Positions 34,068-43,390 of a DNA stretch of 64,000 nt are shown one piece after another. The notes beneath the pieces were generated by a model. That model saw nothing but the letters and a program-made list of their open reading frames with translations, had not been told where the DNA came from and searched no databases. The position numbers and the translations under genes are program-made. The DNA comes from Sphingobacterium chungjuense (GTDB lineage: Bacteria > Bacteroidota > Bacteroidia > Sphingobacteriales > Sphingobacteriaceae): contig NZ_WLYS01000004.1 in assembly GCF_011316935.1 (NCBI RefSeq), positions 372,001 to 436,000 of the forward strand, read 5' to 3'. Within the stretch, counting starts at the first letter, position 1; every line of letters starts with the position of its first letter.

Positions 34068-36377
34068 ATGCTATTAACGGTAATTCTAGGATTATTCAGC
34101 GCATTGCTGATGTTGCCTTTTGGCAACAAAATTAAGACAAGATGGAGCGCCTTACTGACGCTCGTACCTGCTATCATATTCATATATTATCTACAATATG
34201 TTCCTGCAGTATCGACCGGAACGGTTTATACGCAAATTCTTCCTTGGGTTCCTTCCATGGATATCAATTTTGCATTTCGATTGGATGGCCTATCGCTTCT
34301 CTTTGCCTTGTTGATTTCGGGAATTGGTAGCGCCATATTTGTATACGCTATCAAGTACTTGAAAGGGCATCCGTACTTTGATCGCTTTTTCGGTTATTTA
34401 TGTCTGTTTATGGCAGCCATGCTCGGTGTGGTGCTGTCCGACAATATTTTTTCCTTATTTATATTCTGGGAATTAACGAGTATAAGCTCATTCTTTCTGA
34501 TTGGGTTTAATAATGATAGTGATGAGTCTCGCAAAAGCGCTCTGCGTGCGTTGACCGTCACTGGAATGGGCGGATTCTTTCTTCTAGCAGGGTTAACGCT
34601 ATTGGGAAATATCGCCGGCACGTATCAAATATCGGATCTGGTAGCAGCACGAGATCTCATCATTGGGCACAACTTATATCCGCTGATCCTGGCACTTATT
34701 TGCTTGGGAGCATTTACTAAATCCGCTCAATTTCCGTTTCATTTTTGGCTTCCGGGAGCGATGAAAGCGCCGACACCCGTTTCGGCTTATCTGCACTCGG
34801 CGACCATGGTCAAAGCTGGTATTTACCTCTTAGCCCGCTTCAATCCTGTGCTCGGCCAGACCGAATTATGGAGCTATACTTTGATGATTGTTGGTGGATT
34901 TACCATGATTTTCGCGGCATTTCATGCACTCTTCCGACTGGATTTGAAAAGTATATTAGCGTATTCTACGATATCTGCTCTGGGTGTGCTGACCTTCTTA
35001 ATTGGATTAGGCACCAAAGATGCGATTATTGCTGCCGTCGTTTTCATAGTAGTGCACGCGTTATACAAGGCCACGCTCTTCATGGTCACAGGTATTATCG
35101 ATCACGAAACGGGCACGAGAGACATTAGCAAACTGGCTGGATTGCGAAAAATAATGCCATGGGTAGCTGTAGCTGGCGGTTTGGCCGCTTTATCCAGTGC
35201 TGGCTTACCGCTTACATTTGGTTTTATTGGTAAGGATTTAATTTATGCAGCCACGCTCGAAGGTGGAGGCACACTTTCTGTGATCTTAACCAGCTTGGCG
35301 GTCGGCACTAACATCGCTTTGGTTGCTGCCGGTTTTATGGCTGGATTAAAACCTTTTTTTGGTGCACTACCAGAAACGTTACAAGATACGCATCGACCAT
35401 ACGCAGCGCTTTGGATTCCACCTCTAATTTTAGGACTATTCGGTTTAATTGCCGGCATCTTCCCGGGCATAATCGGAAACTACTTTTCGCTACAAGCTGC
35501 TGATGCCGTTTTTGGTGGCAATACAGATCTTCATTTAGCGCTTTGGCACGGGGTCAATACTGTATTGATATTAAGTTTGGCTACGCTGGGAACAGGTACC
35601 TTGGTATATCTTGCCAACAAACCAAATCCTAAAAAATTAAAAGCACTAGAACGCTTAAACGTGATCTCACCTCAATATTTCTTTGACCTAGTCGGACAAG
35701 GATTACTAAAGCTGTCGCAAGGCTATACGAACGTAGTGCACAATGGATACCTACGCTCCTACCATTTGAAGATCATTCTATTTGCCGAAGCCTTATTGGC
35801 CTACAAGCTTTGGCTTAGTGGTCCTATTCAATTAGATTGGTCAAGTTTGACAGCACTGTCCATTTACGAAGTAGCGGTTGTACTGATACTGATCGGTGCT
35901 GTGGGCATTGTATTATCCACACCTTACCTTCTTACGGCTGTTGTGGCCATGACGGTAGTAGGTTATTGTATCTGTTTGATGTTTGTATTCTATAGCGCAC
36001 CAGATTTGGCAATGACGCAGTTCACGATTGACACGCTGACTACGGTACTGTTTGTATTAGTATTGTACAAATTGCCGCCGTTCTTGAAGCTAGAAAGTTC
36101 CACACGCCGCTACCGAGATATTGTAGTAGCCATGAGTTTTGGCGTCATTCTTTCGCTTATTGCGCTCAAAGTAATTAATGAACCGATCGATAAGAGCATC
36201 AGTCAGTTTTATGGTGAAAATGCGTACCTGTTAGCCAAGGGCAAAAATGTGGTCAATGTGATTCTCGTTGACTTTCGGGGAATAGACACCATGTTTGAAA
36301 CCGTAGTGTTGAGTATTGCAGCCATTGGCGTGTATAGCTTATTGAAATTGCGTTTAAAATCTTCTGAAAAAGAATAA
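34068..36377 (+). CDS. mrpA: Na+/H+ antiporter subunit A (MrpA)
   Basis: 769 residues, many transmembrane helices. The N-terminal two-thirds is homologous to NuoL/ND5: the key glutamate in 'FWELTSISSFFLIGF', the lysine region 'GAFTKSAQFPFHFWLPGAMKAPTPVSAYLHSATMVKAG', and a conserved His-Lys segment in 'FIVVHALYKATLFMV'. The C-terminal part is the MrpA-specific extension ('YCICLMFVFYSAPDLAMTQFTIDTLTTVLFVLVLYKLPP'). With six partners it exchanges cytoplasmic Na+ for H+ and supports salt and alkali tolerance. First gene of mrpABCDEFG. Confidence 0.95.
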   Translation: MLLTVILGLFSALLMLPFGNKIKTRWSALLTLVPAIIFIYYLQYVPAVSTGTVYTQILPWVPSMDINFAFRLDGLSLLFALLISGIGSAIFVYAIKYLKGHPYFDRFFGYLCLFMAAMLGVVLSDNIFSLFIFWELTSISSFFLIGFNNDSDESRKSALRALTVTGMGGFFLLAGLTLLGNIAGTYQISDLVAARDLIIGHNLYPLILALICLGAFTKSAQFPFHFWLPGAMKAPTPVSAYLHSATMVKAGIYLLARFNPVLGQTELWSYTLMIVGGFTMIFAAFHALFRLDLKSILAYSTISALGVLTFLIGLGTKDAIIAAVVFIVVHALYKATLFMVTGIIDHETGTRDISKLAGLRKIMPWVAVAGGLAALSSAGLPLTFGFIGKDLIYAATLEGGGTLSVILTSLAVGTNIALVAAGFMAGLKPFFGALPETLQDTHRPYAALWIPPLILGLFGLIAGIFPGIIGNYFSLQAADAVFGGNTDLHLALWHGVNTVLILSLATLGTGTLVYLANKPNPKKLKALERLNVISPQYFFDLVGQGLLKLSQGYTNVVHNGYLRSYHLKIILFAEALLAYKLWLSGPIQLDWSSLTALSIYEVAVVLILIGAVGIVLSTPYLLTAVVAMTVVGYCICLMFVFYSAPDLAMTQFTIDTLTTVLFVLVLYKLPPFLKLESSTRRYRDIVVAMSFGVILSLIALKVINEPIDKSISQFYGENAYLLAKGKNVVNVILVDFRGIDTMFETVVLSIAAIGVYSLLKLRLKSSEKE

Positions 36378-36383
36378 TCTGTT

Positions 36384-36797
36384 ATGAGAAGTACGATCTT
36401 ACAAACCGCTACGCGGTATTTGCTGCCTATACTGCTCCTGTTTTCGGTGTTCTTGCTACTACGCGGTCACTACTTCCCGGGAGGAGGTTTTGTCGGTGGA
36501 TTAGTCGCATCGATTGCCTTTGTGCTACATAGCTTTGCTAATGGTGCAGAAGCCTCTATGAAAATCATGCGCCGCAAGCCGCTTTCTCTAATCCCGATCG
36601 GATTGGGGTTAGCTGTACTTAGTGTGATTATTCCGACTTTCTTTGGCTATCCGCCGATGACCGGATTATGGTTGGAGGAGAAGTTTCCAGTAATCGGTTC
36701 GGTCGGCACGGCCTTGTTTTTCGATATTGGCGTGTATCTCGTTGTGTTAGGCGTAGTGCTCACCATTCTATTCACTATATCGCTCACCCAAGACTAA
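36384..36797 (+). CDS. mrpB: Na+/H+ antiporter subunit B (MrpB)
   Basis: 137 residues, four predicted transmembrane helices, with the MnhB hallmark '[28 protein letters not shown]'. It is separate from mrpA rather than fused to it, 6 bp downstream, as in group 1 Mrp operons. Confidence 0.93.
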   Translation: MRSTILQTATRYLLPILLLFSVFLLLRGHYFPGGGFVGGLVASIAFVLHSFANGAEASMKIMRRKPLSLIPIGLGLAVLSVIIPTFFGYPPMTGLWLEEKFPVIGSVGTALFFDIGVYLVVLGVVLTILFTISLTQD

Positions 36798-36801
36798 GCA
36801 C

Positions 36802-37158
36802 ATGGAATTACTACTAATATTGCTTCTTGGCATCATGTATGCCGCTGGCGTATACCTGATTCTTCGCCGCAGTATGATTAAGTTGTTGTTAGGTATTATG
36901 ATGATGGGGAATGGTACCAACATTCTGATCTTCGTCATGGGCTCGATCACCAAAGGAAAACCACCCGTTATCAATAGCAATCATAATATCTTTCAAGACA
37001 TTTATGCCGATCCGATTCCGCAAGCGTTGATCTTGACGGCCATCGTCATCAGCTTTGCCTTATCGGCATTCGCTATTGTATTGCTCAAGCGAGCATACGC
37101 CCTGTTGCAAAAAGATGATTTGGATGATCTTAATACCCCCGAAGAAGAAGATATATGA
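36802..37158 (+). CDS. mrpC: Na+/H+ antiporter subunit C (MrpC)
   Basis: 118 residues, NuoK-like, three transmembrane helices. The conserved acidic/Gly motif region is 'KLLLGIMMMGNGTNILIF', and 'DPIPQALILTAIVISFALSAF' is the second hallmark. Its last codons overlap mrpD by 4 nt. Confidence 0.93.
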   Translation: MELLLILLLGIMYAAGVYLILRRSMIKLLLGIMMMGNGTNILIFVMGSITKGKPPVINSNHNIFQDIYADPIPQALILTAIVISFALSAFAIVLLKRAYALLQKDDLDDLNTPEEEDI

Positions 37159-38663
37159 TAGACAACCATATTTTAGCCGCTATTTTCGTTCATCTCATTA
37201 CTGCGATCTTGCAGTTAATTGCGTGGCGCAAGACCATCACGCAGCGATATTTATCCGTGGGCGGCACCTTCTTAGCATTAATCGTAGCCATTCGGCTATT
37301 TGAAAAAGTCTATACAGATGGTACACTGACGTTGAATGCATCGAACTGGGAAGCGCCTTTCGGGATTGTTTTTGTCGCCGATTTATTGGCGGTCACTCTC
37401 GTGCTTTTAACGTCCATTGCGGGCTTTGCCGTATCCATATTCTCCACCACCGGTCTGAGTCGGCAACGGATGATGTACGGCTATTTCCCTATTTTTCATT
37501 TTCTATTAATGGGGTTAATTGGCGCATTCCTTACGGGCGACATTTTCAACTTATACGTGTGGTTTGAGGTAATTATTATCTCCTCCTTTGTACTCATGAC
37601 TCTGGGCGGGCGAAAGGCACAGTTAGAAGGCGCTATCAAATACATGGCACTCAACATCCTGGCATCGATGTTTTTCTTGACCGGAATCGGAATTCTGTAC
37701 GGCATTACTGGATCACTGAATATGGCCGATTTGGCATTGAAGATTCAAGCCGTAAAGAACCAAACGCTAATTGGAATTACCTCTATCTTTTTCATTTTAG
37801 GATTTGGTATTAAGTCTGCTGTATTCCCTTTATACTACTGGCTACCATCCTCTTATCATACGCCACCATCTGCTGTAGCGGCTACCTTTGGCGGCTTGCT
37901 GACAAAAGTAGGAATCTATGCAATGCTACGTGTCTTTAGTTTGATCTTCATCCCCGATGAATTTACGAAGCAATTACTGTTAGTCATTGCGGTGCTCACC
38001 ATTCTTACTGGCACATTGGGCGCATTAGTGAAAACCAACGTACGCAGACTTTTTTCTTACCTTATTGTCTGCCATATCGGTTTTATGGTAGGTGGATTGG
38101 CTATGTTTACCAAGATCGCGCTGATGGGAACGATATTTTATTTGATTCATGATATCATGGTCAAAACGAATATGTTTTTGATTGCCGGTGTTATTCGACA
38201 GTTAAGGGGCTCGATGGATCTGGCTAAATTGGGCGGCATTTACGGTGAATATCCTAAAATATCACTCCTTATTGCTATTGTACTATTTTCACTCGTCGGT
38301 ATCCCTCCACTGTCTGGTTTTTGGCCAAAAATATTTCTATTCCAAGAAGCATTTGGCCAAGGACAATACTTCTTTGTTGCCGCATTGATTGTGGGAAGCT
38401 TAGCGACATTATATGTAATTGCACAACTATGGTCGGAAGTGTTTTGGAAGAATCCGCCCGATCCATCTGTGCTAGAGAACAAGTTTGAGCCCATGCCGTT
38501 GTTTAAGAAGATTTTGTTGGTTTTGCCGGTAGCTATTTTGGCGGGCGCATCACTATACATTGGATTGTATGCCGAAGGTGTCGTACAAGTGGCAGACCGA
38601 ATATCTAATGAATTAATAGACACTACCCCTTATATCGAAGCGGTATTAGGGCCTAAAAGATAA
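37155..38663 (+). CDS. mrpD: Na+/H+ antiporter subunit D (MrpD)
   Basis: 502 residues, about 14 transmembrane helices, NuoM/NuoN-like. The functional glutamate lies in 'NLYVWFEVIIISSFVLMTLGG', and lysines in 'GFGIKSAVFPLYYWLPSSYHTPPSAVAATFGGLLTKVG'. It is the second ion-translocating core subunit of the Mrp complex. The gene starts within the mrpC stop codon region, so translation is coupled. Confidence 0.95.
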   Translation: MIDNHILAAIFVHLITAILQLIAWRKTITQRYLSVGGTFLALIVAIRLFEKVYTDGTLTLNASNWEAPFGIVFVADLLAVTLVLLTSIAGFAVSIFSTTGLSRQRMMYGYFPIFHFLLMGLIGAFLTGDIFNLYVWFEVIIISSFVLMTLGGRKAQLEGAIKYMALNILASMFFLTGIGILYGITGSLNMADLALKIQAVKNQTLIGITSIFFILGFGIKSAVFPLYYWLPSSYHTPPSAVAATFGGLLTKVGIYAMLRVFSLIFIPDEFTKQLLLVIAVLTILTGTLGALVKTNVRRLFSYLIVCHIGFMVGGLAMFTKIALMGTIFYLIHDIMVKTNMFLIAGVIRQLRGSMDLAKLGGIYGEYPKISLLIAIVLFSLVGIPPLSGFWPKIFLFQEAFGQGQYFFVAALIVGSLATLYVIAQLWSEVFWKNPPDPSVLENKFEPMPLFKKILLVLPVAILAGASLYIGLYAEGVVQVADRISNELIDTTPYIEAVLGPKR

Positions 38664-38669
38664 TTTGAT

Positions 38670-39146
38670 ATGATTAAGTACTTCTTGATGAATCTATTGC
38701 TGTCCTTTATCTGGGTAGCATTGACGGGTTCGCTTTCTTACTCCAATTTCATCTTTGGTCTGCTATTAGGCTTTTTCGTACTATGGATCATGAGTCGCAA
38801 TGAGTACGATCAACGTTATTTCTACCGTGTACCGAAGATCATTAGCTTTCTGCTGTATTTCATCTGGGAGATGATCAAAGCAAATTTACAGGTGGCTTAC
38901 GATGTGATGACACCGAAGTACTTTTTCCGCCCGGGTGTCGTGTTATTTCCGCTGAGTGCTAAGACAGATTTAGAGATCAACGTTTTATCGACCTTTATTT
39001 CGTTGACACCAGGCACTTTAATTTTGGATGTGAGCGAGGATAAGAAAGCGTTGTACATTCATGTCATGTATTTGAATGATCCCGAAACTTTTGTAAATAG
39101 TCTTAAAATGGGTGTAGAACGCAGATTGATGGAGGTATTACGATGA
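38670..39146 (+). CDS. mrpE: Na+/H+ antiporter subunit E (MrpE)
   Basis: 158 residues, two or three transmembrane helices followed by a soluble C-terminal domain. Diagnostic stretches are 'LTGSLSYSNFIFGLLLGFFVLWIM' and 'FISLTPGTLILDVSEDKKALYIHVMY'. Overlaps mrpF by 4 nt. Confidence 0.93.
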   Translation: MIKYFLMNLLLSFIWVALTGSLSYSNFIFGLLLGFFVLWIMSRNEYDQRYFYRVPKIISFLLYFIWEMIKANLQVAYDVMTPKYFFRPGVVLFPLSAKTDLEINVLSTFISLTPGTLILDVSEDKKALYIHVMYLNDPETFVNSLKMGVERRLMEVLR

Positions 39147-39415
39147 CACTAGGCACCTACTTTGATTATGTAATCTTACCGATCCTTACCTTATCGGTAT
39201 TATTGGTTTTCATTCGCATCGCGAAAGGCCCGTCCGTAGTGGATCGTGTGGTCGCGCTGGATGTCATGATTACGATTGGTATAGGTATTATTACAATTTA
39301 TAGTATTCGGCAGAACCAAGAGGTATTGCTCGACGTGGCGATTATCTTGGCACTGATCGCCTTTCTAGGTACTATTGCCTTTTCGTATTACATAGAAAAA
39401 CAAAAAGATGATTAA
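39143..39415 (+). CDS. mrpF: Na+/H+ antiporter subunit F (MrpF)
   Basis: 90 residues, three transmembrane helices, with the motif 'AKGPSVVDRVVALDVMITIGIG' typical of MrpF/PhaF. Overlaps mrpG by 8 nt. Confidence 0.93.
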   Translation: MTLGTYFDYVILPILTLSVLLVFIRIAKGPSVVDRVVALDVMITIGIGIITIYSIRQNQEVLLDVAIILALIAFLGTIAFSYYIEKQKDD

Positions 39416-39845
39416 TATTATATTAGGTATTCTGAGCACGATTGGTGCGCTATCGATTTTATTTGCATCTATTGGTTTGATTCGGATGCCAGACTTTTAC
39501 CTGCGCTTATCCGTGACGGTTAAGGCGTCGACTCTTGGTGTCGGACTCTTTTTGATCTGTGCTGCCATTATGTTTCCCGATGATATTTCGGTCACGACAA
39601 AAGCGATTGCTATTCTCTTCTTTCTGATTATAACCGCACCTGTGGCAGCGCACATGATTGCCCGTACGGCGTATATTACAGGAACACCTTTGTGGAAAGA
39701 AACCGTAATTGATGAATTGCACGGTATGTATAATCAAGAAACGCACGAACTAAAAAGCGATCCGGAAGAAGCCGCAGAGGAGAATGAGCAAGATCCTAAC
39801 ATGCCAAACGGACAAATAGCGGATAGTGACGAGAAAACGGAATAG
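39408..39845 (+). CDS. mrpG: Na+/H+ antiporter subunit G (MrpG)
   Basis: 145 residues, three transmembrane helices with 'SIGLIRMPDFYLRLSVTVKASTLGVGLFLI', the MrpG/PhaG hallmark. A C-terminal acidic tail (about 110-145, many Glu/Asp) is longer than in most MrpG proteins. It is the last gene of the operon; no strong terminator was found before the SurA-like gene. Confidence 0.92.
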   Translation: MINIILGILSTIGALSILFASIGLIRMPDFYLRLSVTVKASTLGVGLFLICAAIMFPDDISVTTKAIAILFFLIITAPVAAHMIARTAYITGTPLWKETVIDELHGMYNQETHELKSDPEEAAEENEQDPNMPNGQIADSDEKTE

Positions 39846-39934
39846 GATTTCACAACGTTAAAAAGGGTTAAAGCAGCAGTGGCACCTCAAAAAACAGCTA
39901 CCTTTGCACACGGTATTTAGTGTAAATAATTCCA

Positions 39935-39942
39935 TACCTTTG
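39935..39942 (+). promoter_or_regulatory. Candidate -7 box of the SurA-like gene
   Basis: TACCTTTG, an exact TANNTTTG match. An identical box lies 36 bp upstream (39899-39906), so two start sites are possible. TTTAG at 39916-39920 is a weak -33 candidate for the downstream box. Confidence 0.5.
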
Positions 39943-39989
39943 TATCTCAGAAGGATGAATATCTTTGGATGAATAAATCAACAAGAAAC

Positions 39990-41384
39990 ATGAAGAAGTA
40001 CGCGATTTTATTTATTGTATTTGCATTCTCAGTAGTGCAATTCGCGCAAGCGCAAGATAAATTAATCGATAGGGTTGTTGCTACGGTGGGGTCAAACATC
40101 ATTTTACAATCGGATGTCGATATGCAATACACGCAATATTTAGCGAATGGTGGGCCTGCAAATCCAAACTTTAAATGCCAGGCCTTACAACAGCTCATCA
40201 TGACCAAATTGTTGGCACAGCAGGCTGTGATTGACTCCGTTGAAGTTTCGGAGGCAGAGGTGGATGATGAATTGAATCGTAGAATGCGTAGCATGGTACG
40301 ACAAGCAGGGAATCAAGAACGCTTAGAAGGATTCTTGAAGCGCTCTGTATTACAATATAAAGAGGAAATTCGCCCAACGCTATCCGAACAAATGCGCGCA
40401 GAGCGTTTGCAAGGGAATATCGTTCAAAAAATCAGTGTTACTCCGCAAGAAGTAAACCGCTACTTTGACGGACTGAATAAAGATAGTCTGCCTTACTTTA
40501 ATACAGAAATTGAAACAGGTGAGATCGTGATTGAGCCGGTATTGACCAAATCCGAAAAAGAACAATACAAAAGCAAGGCTGAAGGGTATCGTCAACAAAT
40601 ATTAGCAGGATCGGACTTTGGAACGATCGCTCGTTTTTACTCCGAATGTCCTTCGGCTCCTAATGGCGGTGATTTAGGTTTTGCGACACGTGATAACTAC
40701 GTTAAAGAGTTTTCGGCTGTAGCCTTCAAATTGAAACCAGGTGAAGTGTCAGAAGTATTCGAGACTCCTTTTGGATTTCACTTTTTACAAGTATTGGAAA
40801 GACGCGGCGAAGAGGTGAATGTGCGCCACTTGTTAATCACCATGAAGCCTACACAAGCCAGCTTAGATCGTGCAAAATCGAAGATCGATAGTGTATACAA
40901 TCTGGTAGCCACTGGCAAGATGAGCTTCCACACAGCGGCGTCCATGTATTCTGATGCTAAAGAAACGAAATTTAATGGCGGTATGGTGTTTGACCAAAAC
41001 TCGTACACACGGAGTACCGTGATTTCAGTAGACGGTTTGGACAAAGATCTTTTTGCCGCAATCGATACATTGAAGCCCGGACAATATTCGAAGCCTTACC
41101 TATTTTCACATGTGACAGATGCACACCGTGATGGTATAAAAGCATATAAGTTTAATTATTTGAAAACCCGTGTAGCACCACACCAAGCAAATATGGCGCA
41201 AGACTTTGCGAAGATACAGGAAGCTGCACAGCAAGATAAAGTAAACCGCTTCTTAAGTGAATGGTTTGAAAAACGCACCGCAGCGACGTATATTCATGTT
41301 AACGATGATTTCTCGACTTGTGATGATCTGGAACTTTGGCTGAAAAAACCAACGCAGGATGAAAAGGTAGCGCAAGCCAATTGA
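39990..41384 (+). CDS. surA: SurA-like periplasmic peptidyl-prolyl cis-trans isomerase/chaperone
   Basis: 464 residues from ATG 39990, where a signal peptide ('MKKYAILFIVFAFSVVQFAQAQ') begins. An earlier in-frame ATG at 39969 adds seven residues. An N-terminal SurA chaperone domain ('DKLIDRVVATVGSNIILQSDVDMQYTQYL') precedes two parvulin-type PPIase domains ('GDLGFATRDNYVKEFSAVAFKLKPGEVSEVFETPFGFHFLQVLERR' and 'VRHLLITMKP...KFNGGMVFD'). It should help outer-membrane proteins fold. The second parvulin domain is less well conserved. Single-gene unit between a promoter box and a strong terminator. Confidence 0.9.
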   Translation: MKKYAILFIVFAFSVVQFAQAQDKLIDRVVATVGSNIILQSDVDMQYTQYLANGGPANPNFKCQALQQLIMTKLLAQQAVIDSVEVSEAEVDDELNRRMRSMVRQAGNQERLEGFLKRSVLQYKEEIRPTLSEQMRAERLQGNIVQKISVTPQEVNRYFDGLNKDSLPYFNTEIETGEIVIEPVLTKSEKEQYKSKAEGYRQQILAGSDFGTIARFYSECPSAPNGGDLGFATRDNYVKEFSAVAFKLKPGEVSEVFETPFGFHFLQVLERRGEEVNVRHLLITMKPTQASLDRAKSKIDSVYNLVATGKMSFHTAASMYSDAKETKFNGGMVFDQNSYTRSTVISVDGLDKDLFAAIDTLKPGQYSKPYLFSHVTDAHRDGIKAYKFNYLKTRVAPHQANMAQDFAKIQEAAQQDKVNRFLSEWFEKRTAATYIHVNDDFSTCDDLELWLKKPTQDEKVAQAN

Positions 41385-41405
41385 TAGACTAAAAAAAACG
41401 GTAAA

Positions 41406-41438
41406 AAAAGGGGCTTCAACAATGTTGAAGCCCCTTTT
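41406..41438. terminator. Bidirectional terminator between surA and tpx
   Basis: 15-bp perfect arms (41406-41420 and 41424-41438) with a 3-nt loop. A's lie on the left and T's on the right, so it can serve both converging genes. Confidence 0.92.
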
Positions 41439-41466
41439 CTGTATATTCGTGCTATTGCACAAAAAT

Positions 41467-41964
41467 TTAAATCGATGCCAAAGCCGCTTTGTAATTAGGT
41501 TCTTCTGTTACTTCTGCGACCTGCTCTGTGTATTTCACTTTTCCATCTGGGCTGATGACCACTACAGCACGGCTTAATAAACCTTCCAACGGACCATCTG
41601 AAAACTTCACGCCGTATGCTTCCGAGAAGCTAGCGTCTTTATATTCGGACAAGGACAATACTTGCTCCAATCCCTCTGCAGCACAGAAGCGACCTTGCGC
41701 AAATGGCAAATCTCTTGAGATACACAAAACAACGGTATCTTGTAACTCCGAAAGCTCTTGGTTGAACCTCCGTACAGATGCTGCGCAAGTACCTGTGTCC
41801 ACACTTGGAAATATATTCAACACGACATGCTTACCGCTAAAGTCTGCCAATGTTTTTTGTGACAAATCACTTCCTGTTAAAGAAAAATCAGGAGCGCTAT
41901 CCCCCACCTTGGGCAATGTCCCTTGCGTGTGTACTTCGTTACCTTTAAATGTTATTGTAGCCAT
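41467..41964 (-). CDS. tpx: Thiol peroxidase (atypical 2-Cys peroxiredoxin)
   Basis: 165 residues, the normal Tpx length. The peroxidatic cysteine is Cys60 in 'PSVDTGTCAASVRRFN', and the resolving cysteine is Cys94 in 'GRFCAAEGLEQ'. The start 'MATITFKGNEVHTQGTLPKVGDSAPDF' is family-typical, so I use ATG 41964 rather than 41988. It reduces H2O2 and organic peroxides with thioredoxin. Confidence 0.95.
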   Translation of the reverse strand: MATITFKGNEVHTQGTLPKVGDSAPDFSLTGSDLSQKTLADFSGKHVVLNIFPSVDTGTCAASVRRFNQELSELQDTVVLCISRDLPFAQGRFCAAEGLEQVLSLSEYKDASFSEAYGVKFSDGPLEGLLSRAVVVISPDGKVKYTEQVAEVTEEPNYKAALASI

Positions 41965-42119
41965 AAATCTTTTTTTTTGTGATAGCAAGATAGGAAATTA
42001 TCAAGAGCCAAGCGAAACATTATCAAATCCTGTCGGTTATCTATTTAAATTTATCAGAAATAAATTATAGTTTTCTCGGATTAAAATATTATGTTAGCAT
42101 ATTAAATCTAAAGATTGTG

Positions 42120-42136
42120 ACCTAACCTAGTTAGGT
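42120..42136. promoter_or_regulatory. Operator-like inverted repeat upstream of the FadL-type gene
   Basis: ACCTAAC-CTA-GTTAGGT: perfect 7-bp arms around a 3-nt spacer, 28 bp upstream of ATG 42165. A partial further copy (TAATTCTAACC) follows. The size and symmetry are those of a binding site for a dimeric repressor. Confidence 0.45.
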
Positions 42137-42164
42137 AATTCTAACCAAGTATAAATAAAAGTGT

Positions 42165-43379
42165 ATGAAAAGATTATTACTCGGCCTTTTATTGGCATCC
42201 CCCGTACTGGTGTTTGCGCAAGGATCTGTCGTTAATACCCAAAATCAAAAGATTGTCGGTATGGCTGGTGCAGGTAGCGCATTGTTCATCGATGAGGCTT
42301 CCATGGTATACAGCCCTGGAGCCCTAGCTAAAATGGATCACAACGCCGTACAAGTCGGCGGTAATGCCATCATGTTCCGGTCGGCATTCCAAGAGGTGGG
42401 ATCGATGGATTCGTACAGAACCCGATCTCAAGTCTCCACTCCCTTTGCAGCTTACGCTACTTATGCGCCCGATGGGGCATTTTGGAGAGCGGGCCTCGCG
42501 GTATACACGCCTTTTGGTGGCGGAGTAGATTGGGGAAACAATTGGCCCGGAAGATATGAACTGAATGAATTATCACTTCGTGCTATTTTTATACAACCCA
42601 CCGTTAGTTTCAAAATTACAGATCAATTCTCTGTGGGTGGTGGTTTTATCTACAACATTGGAACAGTCGAACTAGGACGAGTCTTACCGGCTTTTAATGC
42701 CGACGGCAGTCCTTCTACCGCCCGATTAACAGGAACAGGAACGGGAACGGGATACACCTTAGGCGCGCACTATCACTTGGATAATGAATTTGCATTTTCC
42801 GTCACCTATCGATCAAAAGTAGTCACCTCCTTGAATGATGGCGATGCGGAGTTCCATGTTCCGCAATCCATAGCGGGCAACTTCCCTAACACGAACTTTT
42901 CTTCTGAATTGCCCCTACCATCTTCTTTGAGTGTAGGCATCGCCTTTCCCGTCGCAGAAAAGATAAAGATGGCGGTTGATGGGTCTATTATTAATTATAA
43001 TATCTATGAGCAATTGGCCTTCGAATACGAATCAGATCGGATTGCGAATACAGTTTCGGAGAAGAATTATCAAAAATCATATACTGCTCGTGTTGGTGTA
43101 AATTATCAAGCAAAAGAGAAACTCGCGCTTCGTGCCGGTGTAGGTTATATTCGCACACCCGTGCGCGAAAATTTTGTTAGTCCGGAAACACCGGACAACA
43201 ACCGCTATGTCCTATCAGCTGGTGTGACGTATGATATTACACCAAAATGGGAGCTGAATGCCGCGTACGCTTTCCAACATATCTTACCGCGTACCACGAC
43301 CAATACGGCTATCAATTTGCAAGGACGATATGAAACCTATATCCATGCACCCGGTGTTTCAGTAAGCTATAAATGGTAA
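42165..43379 (+). CDS. OmpP1/FadL family outer-membrane transporter
   Basis: 404 residues. A signal peptide (about 1-18) is followed by the FadL-type N-terminus 'IVGMAGAGSALFIDEASMVYSPGALAKMD', which lines the hatch. A beta-barrel with alternating aromatic strands ends in '...VSVSYKW', a Trp-terminated outer-membrane barrel signature. It carries hydrophobic compounds such as long-chain fatty acids through the outer membrane. The next gene, 11 bp downstream, is an SGNH lipoprotein; this pairing is common in Bacteroidota and implies lipid-ester processing coupled to uptake. Confidence 0.9.
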   Translation: MKRLLLGLLLASPVLVFAQGSVVNTQNQKIVGMAGAGSALFIDEASMVYSPGALAKMDHNAVQVGGNAIMFRSAFQEVGSMDSYRTRSQVSTPFAAYATYAPDGAFWRAGLAVYTPFGGGVDWGNNWPGRYELNELSLRAIFIQPTVSFKITDQFSVGGGFIYNIGTVELGRVLPAFNADGSPSTARLTGTGTGTGYTLGAHYHLDNEFAFSVTYRSKVVTSLNDGDAEFHVPQSIAGNFPNTNFSSELPLPSSLSVGIAFPVAEKIKMAVDGSIINYNIYEQLAFEYESDRIANTVSEKNYQKSYTARVGVNYQAKEKLALRAGVGYIRTPVRENFVSPETPDNNRYVLSAGVTYDITPKWELNAAYAFQHILPRTTTNTAINLQGRYETYIHAPGVSVSYKW

Positions 43380-43390
43380 ACCAAACTATT

